Shown: positions 46,491 to 58,682 of the stretch, in pieces
How the letters are laid out: each line of letters begins with the position of its first letter
Position numbering within the stretch: position 1 is the first letter of the stretch
Assembly (NCBI GenBank): GCA_033398695.1
Contig: CM065806.1
Span: 47,641,001 to 47,705,000 of the forward strand
Direction of reading: 5' to 3'
DNA length: 64,000 nucleotides
DNA from: Orobanche coerulescens
Lineage: Eukaryota > Streptophyta > Magnoliopsida > Lamiales > Orobanchaceae
The notes under the pieces: model-generated
The model's input: the letters and a program-made list of their open reading frames with translations, nothing else
Databases searched by the model: none
Told to the model about the DNA's origin: nothing
Position numbers and translations under genes: made by a program

Positions 46491-47747
46491 TGGTAACGGA
46501 TATTTGAGTGATAGCTAAGACCTCGCTACCAAATGATTTTCGTAATTCAAAGTTCTTGCAACCCACTTTAAAAAGTTGGTCTTGATGTAGACCGCGATTC
46601 GTATTTCTGAAAGTTCGTTTCAACTTGTTTTAAATGTTGGTATCAGGGTTAATTAACCAAGGATATTTGACGAGATCTCCGAGGGTTAATTAATCAGGGG
46701 TCTTGAGCAGGATTTGTCGAATGAGAGGCTGTGCCTTTGATTGTACTGTGATGATTATTCTGTGTATTGGGTCGAGGACCCCATGGGATATTGAGATTTG
46801 ATCTCGTGATGATATTATTTGGATTGGACTGAAAACCCCGTGAGATGTTGTAATGATTCGCTTGTGATAGTGTTTTATAAATTGGGTCGAGGACCCCGAA
46901 TAACGTTGTAATGGTTTTCTTGCAAATTATTTTCCACAGGTTGGGTCGAGGACCCGAGAGCTTTTGAAGTATTTTCTAAAAGTATTCCCATTCGATTTTC
47001 AAAACCCCAATACGGCCCGAGTCAATAATAATGTTTTTAAACTATCTTATTAAAATACTATTCCTTTTATAAAAAGGGATTTTCAGACTAGATCTTTTGA
47101 CTCCTTGGGCTCGTTTAAAGTTTCATTGGTGTTATGTTCCGTAAAGAGAATATGACTATGTGATTATCTTTCACCTTGTGTATGTGAGTGCTATTCTGTG
47201 TTGACTATAGGAATGTGTGTTTTGTGTTAAGGCTTCACGACTGTTGAGTTTTGTGTTGTTATTGTTCGTATATCTTGTATATTATGTACTTGCACTAGCA
47301 AAATTCTAGTTTTCTAACCCCCGGATTTTCGGGGGGTGGGTGCCTGTTATGCGCTCAGGTTTTGGCATCTCGGGAGCAGTCACAGGATTGGCTTGGAAGG
47401 AGATGGAGGACAATGATGCTAATCACACCAGAGTCAGAGTCTTTTCTTTTGTTTCATTTTGGTCGGTATTTCTCTGTCGTTCTAGTATTCACCCTTGCAT
47501 GGGTGTAGTATTCATTTATTAAATTGAATCGTCATACTTTTCTGTGTTCAGTTTATTACTGTCATTGTAATGTGAATGTCGTTAGTTTCTGAATTGGTTA
47601 ATGACCTTGTCGGTCTGCTTTGTAATTAATATTGACCCCGGTCGGTCAATCAATGAGTAGTCTTTTGGAGTTTAGCCTCGTAGATCCTTGTGATAAGGGT
47701 CTACGGCGTGTGACATTTCTGGTCGTATTCTAGGGGTGTTACATATA

Positions 47748-47760
47748 TGGTATCGGAGCT
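47748..47760 (+). other. Primer binding site of element A
   Basis: TGGTATCGGAGCT, four bases after the LTR end. Confidence 0.8.
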
Positions 47761-48895
47761 TAGGTTTGCGAAAAACCTAGGCCGTTGGGTCAAGTACATG
47801 TCCGGTGTAAGTCGCGCGCATCAGAGTTGTGATTAGTATCGTGGTTCCGACATCATCTTCAAGCAATCCGTGATGGTAAGTCTCCCGATCGTAAGTCCCT
47901 TTATATACGTATTTGATTATATTGTGCTAACGTGTTTAATGTGAAATAGGGATTGGAACTTGTTGGTGATATTATTGTTTTAGGATATAGCATGCGTATA
48001 TGGTCCGAGTAAAAATGGTTATGTAGTATGCTTCGGAAGTCGAGCATATTTATCGGTTTCTGCATTTTATTAGAATAAATTTATGAGTGTTAATTTTATC
48101 CGCTGCGTGAGTATTTTGAGATGGCTTTTGGTATCTTGCAAACCGAGTTTTGATATTTTGGTCTTGCACGTTTTGATGGTATTCTTATGACGTTATTTGA
48201 TATTTTATAAATGACTTTTGTGAGTATTTGAAAATATTACCGACATCGGCCTTTTTGGCATTTTGAACATTTTTAAAAATGATTTTTAGCCTGGTGGATT
48301 CCGGCACGGCGCCCACGGCGCTGTAATATCACGAATATTTTAAAGTGGTGCTTTGAAATTTTCTAACATTGTGAAAAGCCATGATTTAATGTCGTCATGT
48401 CAAATGGTCACGTATCTCGGTGGAAAATTCTTTCGAATAAACGTTTTGGTAGAAGAGGAAAGATTTTCAAAATTGTGGTATTTGGGACTCAACACTTTTG
48501 AAATATTTCAAATTAGTTACAATTCAATTTTCAATTTTTCTTTTATACATTACTCGAAAATAATTTTTAGAGTCGTTGTATAAACTTACTCTTCCGAAAT
48601 AAAAGACAGTATTTACAAGTCTTGGGCGTAACGTGACAAGCCCTCTTTTTCAAAAATTTGTTTTCATTAAGTGCATACATATAATGATCGTCCTCGTCGA
48701 AGGACACGAAATTGACTTCATAAAACTTTGTGCTTTACGATATTACCGTTATTCTAAGGATGCTAACTAAACCTCGTGTTGATAATTGTGGTATATTGTA
48801 CGACTGATAAATCAATATTGTTGAACGGTATTATTTGCATTAGTATGTTGAGCCTCGGCTGACGTAGACGTGATGATGGAAATGGAAGCGGCGAG
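47761..48895 (+). other. Element A internal leader containing a fragment of another LTR
   Basis: No gene. From about 48085 (TTATCCGCTGCGTGAGTA) to 48335 it matches the end region of LTRs C and D, including GGTGGATTCCGG and CGCCCACGGCGCTGTAATAT (48294-48330), but lacks the final TGTTACA. So an LTR tail has been incorporated in the internal region, probably by template switching or an old insertion. Confidence 0.6.
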
Positions 48896-49360
48896 GTGGT
48901 TCGTACGACCACGATTCATGCTACGGTGAAAGAGTATCAAGATCAAACGATATCCTATGAAATCTCCTCAGTGGTCGAGCCCACGAGCGAAGCGAAGAGA
49001 CCGAGGACATCTGGGAAATTTTTGGGTGGTGAAAAGTCTAAGGCTCCCAAACCCCCACGTCGTTCGAACGTGTCGTCTTCGCGATCGGGAGTGAGCGCTG
49101 GGAATCCCAAGCCAGCATGGGTGACTCTCGATAAGAAGAGAAGGTGGTTCAACTGCAACCGTCAGGGACATGATCGTGCAAATTGTCCCTTTCCACTCTT
49201 GACTTGTTACCGGTGCGGGTGTGAAGGTCATCGGGAGAAACACTGTGAGATAGTTTCCGAATTGGCAAAGAGTGCTACCCTATTGGAGAATAGAGCAAGT
49301 GACCGGAGAGTGTCCCGAAAAACTATGTTTCCTTCTGAAGATTCTAGTATGGGAGAATGA
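48896..49360 (+). pseudogene. Gag zinc-knuckle fragment of element A
   Basis: The 154-residue frame has a basic Ser/Pro-rich N-terminal half and two tandem knuckles near residues 80-117. The second, CYRCGCEGHREKHC, is intact. The first lacks its leading Cys: Trp (TGG) stands at that place in RWFNCNRQGHDRANC. It is followed by a short tail and a stop; no protease or pol follows. Gag RNA-binding sequence of a Ty3/gypsy element is the clear assignment. The upstream gag domain is missing, so the Met shown is only the first one available. Confidence 0.8.
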
Positions 49361-50059
49361 AGATCTTGTACTGTGTCTTAATCGTTGCTGGTTTCAACAA
49401 TCGTGACTTCGATCGTTTTTCGTTTCATTGCTTTACGTTTCCATCCCTTGTTGTTCTAAGTTTTGGGATCGTAATGTCTTTTTAGTATGTGGGAGTGTAT
49501 TTCCCATACTTTTCTTAGTATTTCCGGTATTGTGTGACCTTTCATTGTTGGTAATTCAATTGTGATTCTCTCGACGATTTTAAACTACCTGGTTCTACTT
49601 AGCCTACCGTCCTCCGAACGAATCTCGGAGCTGTTTTGATAAATCCCGTGGATTGTTGTGGTCTTTCCATATCTGAACTTAATCCTTGCAAATTTTGTTC
49701 GAAACTATTATTCCCACACGTGCAATTAACATTTCCAAATGTGTTATGAACTTGGATGCGGTTGGTCGAGCTCGAAACATGGTTTCAGGACGTCTGAGCC
49801 GTTTTGTGATTTTCTTAACTCTTGGAGATTTTGTCTCCAAATTCATACTCCTTCACCTCGACTTATCGTGTTTACATAAATTTTTATCGCCTCAACTCAC
49901 GTACCAGATACTTGCTAGGTTCGTTCATTGTATTTCTAGAACCTCGCATTCGCGCATTGCTCATGATGTTTTGGGGCTGAGCAAGTAGTTATTTCCTTGA
50001 TTGTTCCGCCGCTCTCTATTTTAAGTTTCGAGATGAAACTTATTTTAAGGGGGGTACAA
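49361..50059 (+). other. 3' internal region and polypurine tract of element A
   Basis: No recognisable pol. A 100-residue frame at 49686-49988 has no motif I recognise. The polypurine tract TTTTAAGGGGGGTA (50043-50056) ends four bases before the 3' LTR; GATGAAACTT upstream matches the corresponding stretch in C. Confidence 0.7.
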
Positions 50060-53028
50060 TGTAATATCCGAGATTTTTATTCTGATTAATTCGAATTTTT
50101 CTTTTTTTTTAGACCGGAAATCTCTCGATTTTCGAGCGTTGGTATTATTTTTCTCGACAATCGATTTTGTGTTTATGGCCATATGTGGTGATTTGTTGTA
50201 TATTATTTTCATTTCGGATCGATGTTGTCCGCGAGTGTTTCATCGTGTTCGTTCTGTGCGTTTTTAGGAATCGAGTCGTCAGGGCACTGCAGTTGGGCGC
50301 TGGCCGGACGGTTGCGGGAGGAACCGGCACGGCAGCTGGGCGCTGGCCGGACAGGCGCGGCAGGGACCGGCATAGCGTACGCTACTGCCGGGAGGCTGTG
50401 CGCGCTAACCGGCAGGCGTAGCGCACGCTATGGGGCACCAGCGCGCGCTACCTGGGCCGGGCAGTGAGGCCCCTGAGGTTCTGGACTCCGGAGAGTTGGC
50501 CGGTAGCGCACGCTACGGCCGGTCGCTGCGCGCACTAACCTGCAGACGTAGCGCACGCTGCTCGGCAGCCAGCGCACGCTACCTGGGCGAGGGGATCAGT
50601 CCAGGAGCCTCTGTACTGGACCATGGTCGGCCCGCTAGCGCACGCTGCCGACACGCTAGCGCACGCTAGGGCGGTCTGCCTATATATTTGACTGAGCAGC
50701 CCTGTTTCAACCCATTTTCATTTCATTCTTTTCTTTCCACGACCAGAGGTTTTGAGAGCAAGGAGGCATGTTGTTGAACAACAAATACACGAAGTTCCTG
50801 AGTTCATATCATTGATTGATCATTCCATAACATCCTTCAATCGACCGAATCAAGGTTAGTTTTTCCTAAAATCCAAACTTTGGAAAATTTGGGGATCTTG
50901 GTAGATTTCATCCGTTCGAGCCATATGAACTTAGATTACTGATGGATAATTGTAGATTAAGTTGTATTCTATCAATTTCATCATCTTTCCACGGTTTTGT
51001 CATGTCCGATTCGTCGTTTATATGAGTTTCCAGTTGACGCCTTCAAGGTGTCCGGGAAAATGCCGCTGAGGGAGATTCGGTCGTTTTGTGATGTTTTTCC
51101 GCGTGTGATTGATTGTTTATTTGATGATAGGATATTAGGGACAAATTCCCTACGAAAATCTGGTGTTGAGCCCTTCCGATCGTTGTTTTCATTGGAGTTT
51201 CGGATTTTTCCAATCGACCGTATTTTCGGAGTATTCGCGAGAGATTACCAAGGCAAGTACCATGATATATGAATTATAACTACGTGAAATCATTGTTGCC
51301 GAAGTGTGTGAATTATCTCACTAATATAAGTATACATATATATATTTATATGTTAAATATATACATGTATATAGATAAATACATACATATGTCGGTGAAT
51401 GCCGAGTGATGAATGCTAACACTAGTTGACGTACTCAACTTGGGTCGATGGATGAACCATACTTATAGGAATAATGTAGTAAGGTTATATATATATATAT
51501 ATTCGGTTGAGTCGCAATATAGGTATATATGTGCGGCGTTGGTTGGTTATGCCTGAAGGCTTATTGTGAATGAGTTTTGATTGATAACGTGCGTGTTATT
51601 GTTTATTTGTGTGGTTATGGACTGGCGGATAAATTGTGTAACTTGGTGTACTGAGTTGATAATTGTTTTAACGTTTGTCTGTGTGCTTGATGTTTGAAAC
51701 AATGTGGATACTTGTTGTGAGAAACGTCGTATCCGGGAACCTCTGAGGGTGGGGCGTGTACTCCGGCCTGGTGTACGCTGCAATGTGCGGCTCCATATGA
51801 TTGGTGAACACCGGTGTTACCTAATGCGCGTGCAAGGGGCGGCTCTTGTGGGAGTGATCGCCGGCGCGGTGACATGTTCAAGGGGCGGCCAACATAGTGG
51901 AGTGAACGCCGGTGCACAGGTGTGCAAGGGAGGCGCCTGACAGGCTTATTGGTAACGGATATTTGAGTGATATCTAAGACCCCGCTACCAAATGATTTTC
52001 GTAATTCGAAGTTCTTGCAACTCGCTTTAAAATGTTGGTCTTGATGTAGACCACGATTCGTGTTTCTGAATGTCCGTTTCAACTTGTTTTAAATGTTGGT
52101 ATCATGGTTAATTAACCAAGGATATTTGACGAGATCTCCGAGGGTTAATTAATCAGGGGTCTTGAGCAGGATTTGTCGAATGAGAGGCTGTGCCTTTGAT
52201 TGTATTGTGATGATTATTCTGTGTATTGGGTCGAGGACCCCGTGGGATGTTGAGATTTGATCTCGTGATGATTTTATTTGGATTGGGCTGAAAACCCCAT
52301 GAGATGTTGTAATGATTCGCTTCTGATAGTGTTTTATAAATTGGGTCGAGGACTCCGAATAACATTGTAATGGTTTTCTTGCAAATTATTTTCCACAGGT
52401 TGGGTCGAGGACCCGAGAGCTTTTGAAGTATTTTCTAAAAGTATTCCCATTCGATTTTCAAAACCCCAAGACGGCCCGAGTCAATAATAATGTTTTCAAA
52501 CTATCTTATTAAAATACTTTTCCTTTTATAAAAAGGGATTTTCAGACTAGATTTTTTGACTCCTTGGGCTCGTTTAAAGTTTCATTGGTGTTATGTTCCG
52601 TAAAGAGAATATGACTATATGATTATCTTTCACCTTGTGTATGTGAGTGCTATTCTGTGTTGACTATAGGAATGTGTGTTTTGTGTTAAGGCTTCACGAC
52701 TGTTGAGTTTTGTGTTGTTATTGTTCGTATATCTTGTATATTATGTACTTGCACTAGCAAAATTCTAGTTTGCTAACCCCCGAATTTTCGGGGGCTGGAT
52801 GCCTGTTATGCGCTCAGGTTTTGGCAGCTCGGGAGCAGTCACAGGATTGGCTTAGAAGGAGATGGAGGACAATGATGCTAATCACACCAGAGTCAAAGTC
52901 TTTTCTTTTGTTTCATTTTGGTCGGTATTTCTCTGTCGTTCTAGTATTCACCCTTGCATGGGTGTAGTTTTCATTTATTAAATTTAGTCGTCATACTTCT
53001 CTGTGTTCAAGTTTATTATTGTCATTGT
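50060..53028 (+). repeat. 3' LTR of element A, part 1
   Basis: It is uninterrupted where the 5' LTR has solo B, and continues to the insertion of element C after ATTGT (53024-53028). It has array 50373-50670 with about ten TAGCGCACGCTA units, TATA 50681-50690 and donor-like sites 50855 and 51253. Part 2 is 60862-61035. Confidence 0.9.
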
Positions 53029-55204
53029 TGTAATACCCCGATTTTTCGGATATATTTTTCGTTTATATGTTGGATATCGTTGATGGATATTTGTGCTTGA
53101 GAACGTTGGGAACGTTTGAGAATGTTATTGGATTCAGTATATGTATTCAGTATGTGTATATGTGTTTTCGATATGTCGAGACAGGCGGTAACAGTTGAAA
53201 TTGGCTAAGTATAGAATACTTAGCGTCCGCTAATGTTGAAGACTTACGTACGCTAAATTGGTTGTGTTACGTAAGTTATGGCTAAAGCATTACGTACGTA
53301 ACGAGGGAATCGGACAGGACCGAGTCATGGTCGGCAGGTGGGACCCGATGTCGGCGGCGGATGTGGACAGGCAAGTCAACCCTGGCCATTACGTACACTA
53401 CGAGAAGTGTATAACATACGTTAAATAAGAATTTTACTGTAGCAAGTCAACGTACATGTTACGTACGTTATCAAGGAAACATTACGGACGTAAGCATGTT
53501 AGCAAAACGGGACAGTTAGTTTTGGGATTAGCATTACGTACGCTATCAAGGATGGCTAACGTACGTAATGCGTGTTACGTACGTTAACCTTGGTGTGTTA
53601 CGTACGTAACGAACAGAAATGTTTTATAAGTAGATGCACGTCTTTCATTTCACTTCAGCATTTCCCTTCGTTTTTCATCTCCAAACATTGAGAGAGGGAT
53701 ACTTTGGCTCTCCTAATTCGATTTTGAGCTTGAGGGCTTGGATTTGGAGCTTGGATATGGAGTTATTGATGATTCTTGAAGTGATTTCTTGTGTATTCAA
53801 TCTTCTAAGAGGTATGTTGGATAATCCTCCTCTTCATTTCGGATTTTTGATGTTGTTATTGATAAATGATTCGTATGAAGATGATTAAGATGTTGTTGTT
53901 TCGATTATTGAGGATATATGAGGTTTATGTTGAAGGAAGATAATGATATGCCTTGAATATGTTGATTATGATTATGGAATCATAGAATTCTTGATGTTCT
54001 TGAGGCCATATGATGACTTTGATGATTTGATAATTCGTTTAACCGATTTAAGATGGTATTCTAAATCATAGTGATGAATTCCGGATTTGATATGAGGTTG
54101 AATTCCGGATTGAATATGTTATGATCATTGTTACCAAGTTGGTTCGATTATTGATATGATTATTGTTCTAGGTTGATTAACCAATAGGTATAATCATCTT
54201 GCCGCGGTGAAAGGCCGTAGATTCCGTCCAGTCGGGGCTGAAGAGCTCGTAGACGAGGGCGATGAGTTCGGTGTTGGTTTTGTCATGTTGGTATCCAGGC
54301 AAGTGTTTACTTGTTCGGTTGTAATGTTTTGATGAGTAATTCCATTTACATTTCATAAGTATTTTATGTTGTATTGCATATTGACGAATGTTCAGTGATG
54401 TTCTAAAAGGATTAGAATGCACAGTTGATGATTGTTGAGATACTTGGACAATCTTGGGAAGATTGTAGTATTCGGATATTGTTGATGTCATTTTTGGATA
54501 TTCTTGGTCTGTGGTATGCATTCCGGAAGGAAGTCCGGATAGAGGTATGTTTTATGGTAATCGTACATAGAGGATTATGTACGAGAAAGTATTCAGTATT
54601 GAGGTATTATACGGTATCGTTGTGATACTGGGATTTTTATGGTATTATCGTGATATTGGGATTTTGACGAGAATCGTTGGATTACCGGAAGTGGTAAGGT
54701 TATCGTTGAGGTTATTATTCTCATGGTGCATGGCATGTGAATATTTATGTTTATGTACTTGCGGTTATTTGTCGGGCATTATTGCTGACCCCGTTGTGGG
54801 ACTTGTTTTTCAGGTATTGAGGACTTTGATGGTAGCGGTCGTGAAGCGAGGATTCCGGACGATACTGGCTATGGCATATTGTTGGGGAATCGTGTATTTT
54901 GTTGTGTATATCATTATTGATGTATACGTATCTTGGACTGTATTTTTATCCGCTGCGTGAGTTCTTTCAAATGGCTTTCGGCTTTATGCCAACTGAATTT
55001 GATTTCGAAAACCGATTCCCTTAACCGAGTTTTTGGCCTTGATTGTCTTGACGGTAGTTGGTGTTTTCAAATGATTTTGTGAGTTTTGAAAAATACTACC
55101 GTCATCGGCCTTCTTGTCGTTTTTGTAAATGGTTTTTAGCCTGGTGGGTTCCGGCGCGGGGCCCACGGCGTGTAATATTCCCGGTTGGATCTGGGGGTGT
55201 TACA
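53029..55204 (+). repeat. LTR C, unit 1
   Basis: It starts TGTAATACCCCG and ends GGGGGTGTTACA. Array 53219-53612 has about twelve ACGTACGT-type palindromes, TATA TTTTATAAGTAG follows at 53622-53633, donors are at 53812 and 54299, acceptor TTTTTCAG ends at 54813, and terminal hairpin arms are 55144-55152 and 55158-55166. Several cores that are ACGTACG in units 2 and 3 are altered here. Confidence 0.9.
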
Positions 55205-55858
55205 AATATGGTATCGGAGCCCATGGTTTTGTGATAACCGGGCATGTGTGTTATGTGGCTCTACCAGTGTGGTAGTTGCGTGATTTTTGTGTAGCTGGAT
55301 TTCTGGCCATTTTGGACTGTGTTGTTTTGGTTCTGTGTGATTTTTGAGTACTGTCGTGGTGATGTGTGGGTTTGGGGATTGTTGGTGTTCCCGAGACCGA
55401 CGAGGCAGGGAGTGAACGCCGGTGCCGTGGTCATGTGCAATGTGCGGCTCCAATCGGGAAGTGAACGCCGGTGCGAGGCACGTGCAATGTGCGGCTTTCG
55501 ATGTGGAGTGGAACGCCGGTGATACGTGCATGTGACAAGGAGCGGCTCATGCGCTTTAGGTGAGGAGACACAACGTCACAGATCCCACAAAACTCGACAG
55601 TGCTCTAAATTTATTGTGGTCTTGGCGGAGACCAATCGTTTTCGAATTGTGATTATTCCTGTTTTGGCATTCTTGTTGTGTCGAGATTTTTGAAATGGTG
55701 CCATATGCTAGTATCACGGGAGATCTTCGACTTCACAGACCTGTAAGTATATTATTCGGTATTTATTTGGTTGCCTTGGTGATTTGGATTTTCAGTTGAG
55801 ATGTTTGTACAGAGATTGGAAGTTTCGAGGACGAAACTTATTTTTAAGGGGGGTAGAG
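55205..55858 (+). other. Internal region 1 of element C (non-coding)
   Basis: It carries a primer site, three units of about 50 bp with GTGAACGCCGGTG, and a polypurine tract. No frame resembles gag or pol. Internal region 2 (58029-58682) is nearly identical. The element is therefore fully dependent on other elements for proteins. Confidence 0.85.
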
Positions 55859-58028
55859 TGTAATACCCCAATTTTTCGGATATATTTTTCGTTTATATGT
55901 TGGATATCGTTGATGGATATTTGTGCTTGAGAACGTTGGGAACGTTTGAGAATGTTATTGGATTCAGTATATGTATTCAGTATGTGTATATGTGTTTTCG
56001 ATATGTCGAGACAGGCGGTAACAGTTGAAATTGGCTAAGTATAGAATACTTAGCGTACGCTAATGTTGAAGACTTACGTACGCTAAATTGTTTGTGTTAC
56101 GTACGTTATGGCTAAAGCATTACGTACGTAACGAGGGAATCAGACAGGACCGAGTCATGGTCGGCAGGTGGGACCCGATGTCGGCGGCGGATGTGGACAG
56201 GCAAGTCAACCCTGGCCATTACGTACGCTACGAGAAGTGTATAACGTACGTTAAATAAGAATTCTACTGTAGCAAGTCAACGTACATGTTACGTACGTTA
56301 TCAAGGAAACATTACGGACGTAAGCATGTTAGCAAAACGGGACAGTTAGTTTTGGGATTAGCATTACGTACGCTATCAAGGATGGCTAACGTACGTAATG
56401 CGTGTTACGTACGTTAACCTTGGTGTGTTACGTACGTAACGAACAGAAATGTTTTATAAGTAGATGCACGTCTTTCATTTCACTTCAGCATTTCCCTTCG
56501 TTTTTCATCTCCAAACATTGAGAGAGGGATACTTTGGCTCTCCTAATTCGATTTTGAGCTTGAGGGCTTGGATTTGGAGCTTGGATATGGAGTTATTGAT
56601 GATTCTTGAAGTGATTTCTTGTGTATTCAATCTTCTAAGAGGTATGTTGGATAATCCTCCTCTTCATTTCGGATTTTTGATGTTGTTATTGATAAATGAT
56701 TCGTATGAAGATTATTAAGATGTTGTTGTTTCGATTATTGAGGATATATGAGGTTTATGTTGAAGGAAGATAATGATATGCCTTGAATATGTTGATTATG
56801 ATTATGGAATCATAGAGTTCTTGATGTTCTTGAGGCCATATGATGACTTTGATGATTTGATAATTCGTTTAACCGATTTAAGATGGTATTCTAAATCATA
56901 GTGATGAATTCCGGATTTGATATGAGGTTGAATTCCGGATTGAATATGTTATGATCATTGTTACCAAGTTGGTTCGATTATTGATATGATTATTGTTCTA
57001 GGTTGATTAACCAATAGGTATAATCATCTTGCCGCGTGAAAGGCCGTAGATTCCGTCGACTGGGTGAAGAGCTCGTGAGACGAGGCGATGAGTTCGGTGT
57101 TGGTTTTGTCATGTTGGTATCCAGGCAAGTGTTTACTTGTTCGGTTGTAATGTTTTGATGAGTAATTCCATTTACATTTCATAAGTATTTTATGTTGTAT
57201 TGCATATTGACGAATGTTCAGTGATGTTCTAAAAGGATTAGAATGCACAGTTGATGATTGTTGAGATACTTGGACAATCTTGGGAAGATTGTAGTATTCG
57301 GATATTGTTGATGTCATTTTTGGATATTCTTGGTCTGTGGTATGCATTCGGAAGGAAGTCCGGATAGAGGTATGTTTTATGGTAATCGTACATAGAGGAT
57401 TATGTACGAGAAAGTATTCAGTATTGAGGTATTATACGGTATCGTTGTGATACTGGGATTTTTATGGTATTATCGTGATATTGGGATTTTGACGAGAATC
57501 GTTGGATTACCGGAAGTGGTAAGGTTATCGTTGAGGTTATTATTCTCATGGTGCATGGCATGTGAATATTTATGTTTATGTACTTGCGGTTATTTGTCGG
57601 GCATTATTGCTGACCCCGTTGTGGGACTTGTTTTTCAGGTATTGAGGACTTTGATGGTAGCGGTCGTGAAGCGAGGATTCGGACGATACTGGCTATGGCA
57701 TATTGTTGGGGAATCGTGTATTTTGTTGTGTATATCATTATTGATGTATACGTATCTTGGACTGTATTTTTATCCGCTGCGTGAGTTCTTTCAAATGGCT
57801 TTCGGCTTTATGCCAACTGAATTTGATTTCGAAAACCGATTCCCTTAACCGAGTTTTTGGCCTTGATTGTCTTGACGGTAGTTGGTGTTTTCAAATGATT
57901 TTGTGAGTTTTGAAAAATACTACCGTCATCGGCCTTCTTGTCGTTTTTGTAAATGGTTTTTAGCCTGGTGGGTTCCGGCGCGGGGCCCACGGCGTGTAAT
58001 ATTCCCGGTTGGATCTGGGGGTGTTACA
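55859..58028 (+). repeat. LTR C, unit 2
   Basis: Near-identical to unit 1. A cluster of small differences at 57035-57085 falls on CAG/CTG words. Donors 56640s and 57125; acceptor AG at 57637-57638. Confidence 0.9.
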
Positions 58029-58682
58029 AATATGGTATCGGAGCCCATGGTTTTGTGATAACCGGGCATGTGTGTTATGTGGCTCTACCAGTGTGGTAGT
58101 TGCGTGATTTTTGTGTAGCTGGATTTCTGGCCATTTTGGACTGTGTTGTTTTGGTTCTGTGTGATTTTTGAGTACTGTCGTGGTGATGTGTGGGTTTGGG
58201 GATTGTTGGTGTTCCCGAGACCGACGAGGCAGGGAGTGAACGCCGGTGCCGTGGTCATGTGCAATGTGCGGCTCCAATCGGGAAGTGAACGCCGGTGCGA
58301 GGCACGTGCAATGTGCGGCTTTCGATGTGGAGTGGAACGCCGGTGATACGTGCATGTGACAATGAGCGGCTCATGCGCTTTAGGTGAGGAGACACAACGT
58401 CACATATCCCACAAAACTCGACAGTGCTCTAAATTTATTGTGGTCTTGGCGGAGACCAATCGTTTTCGAATTGTGATTATTCCTGTTTTGGCATTCTTGT
58501 TGTGTCGAGATTTTTGAAATGGTGCCATATGCTAGTATCACGGGAGATCTTCGACTTCACAGACCTGTAAGTATATTATTCGGTATTTATTTGGTTGCCT
58601 TGGTGATTTGGATTTTCAGTTGAGATGTTTGTACAGAGATTGGAAGTTTCGAGGACGAAACTTATTTTTAAGGGGGGTAGAG

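Larger units (their letters stand above)
42563..47743 (+). repeat. 5' LTR of element A (interrupted)
   Basis: It starts TGTAATATCCGAG and ends TAGGGGTGTTACA. Features are array 42880-43130, TATA 43141-43150, donor-like sites 43318 and 43716, the mini-element within (TA)n at 43790-44015, solo LTR B 44054-46075, GC-rich minisatellite-like DNA 46255-46490, GGGTCGAGGACCC repeats 46767-46970, the C5/G6 hairpin near 47318-47337, acceptor-like CTCAG at 47354-47358, and terminal hairpins from 47680. A 91-residue frame at 43460-43735 is shared with the 3' LTR but lies in the leader and shows no protein family. Confidence 0.9.

Noticed and set aside
54577..54960. Open frames of 127-148 codons in LTR C (also 57402-57848)
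   Set aside because: Fall inside the LTR across the donor/acceptor interval, have no family motif, and end differently in each unit.
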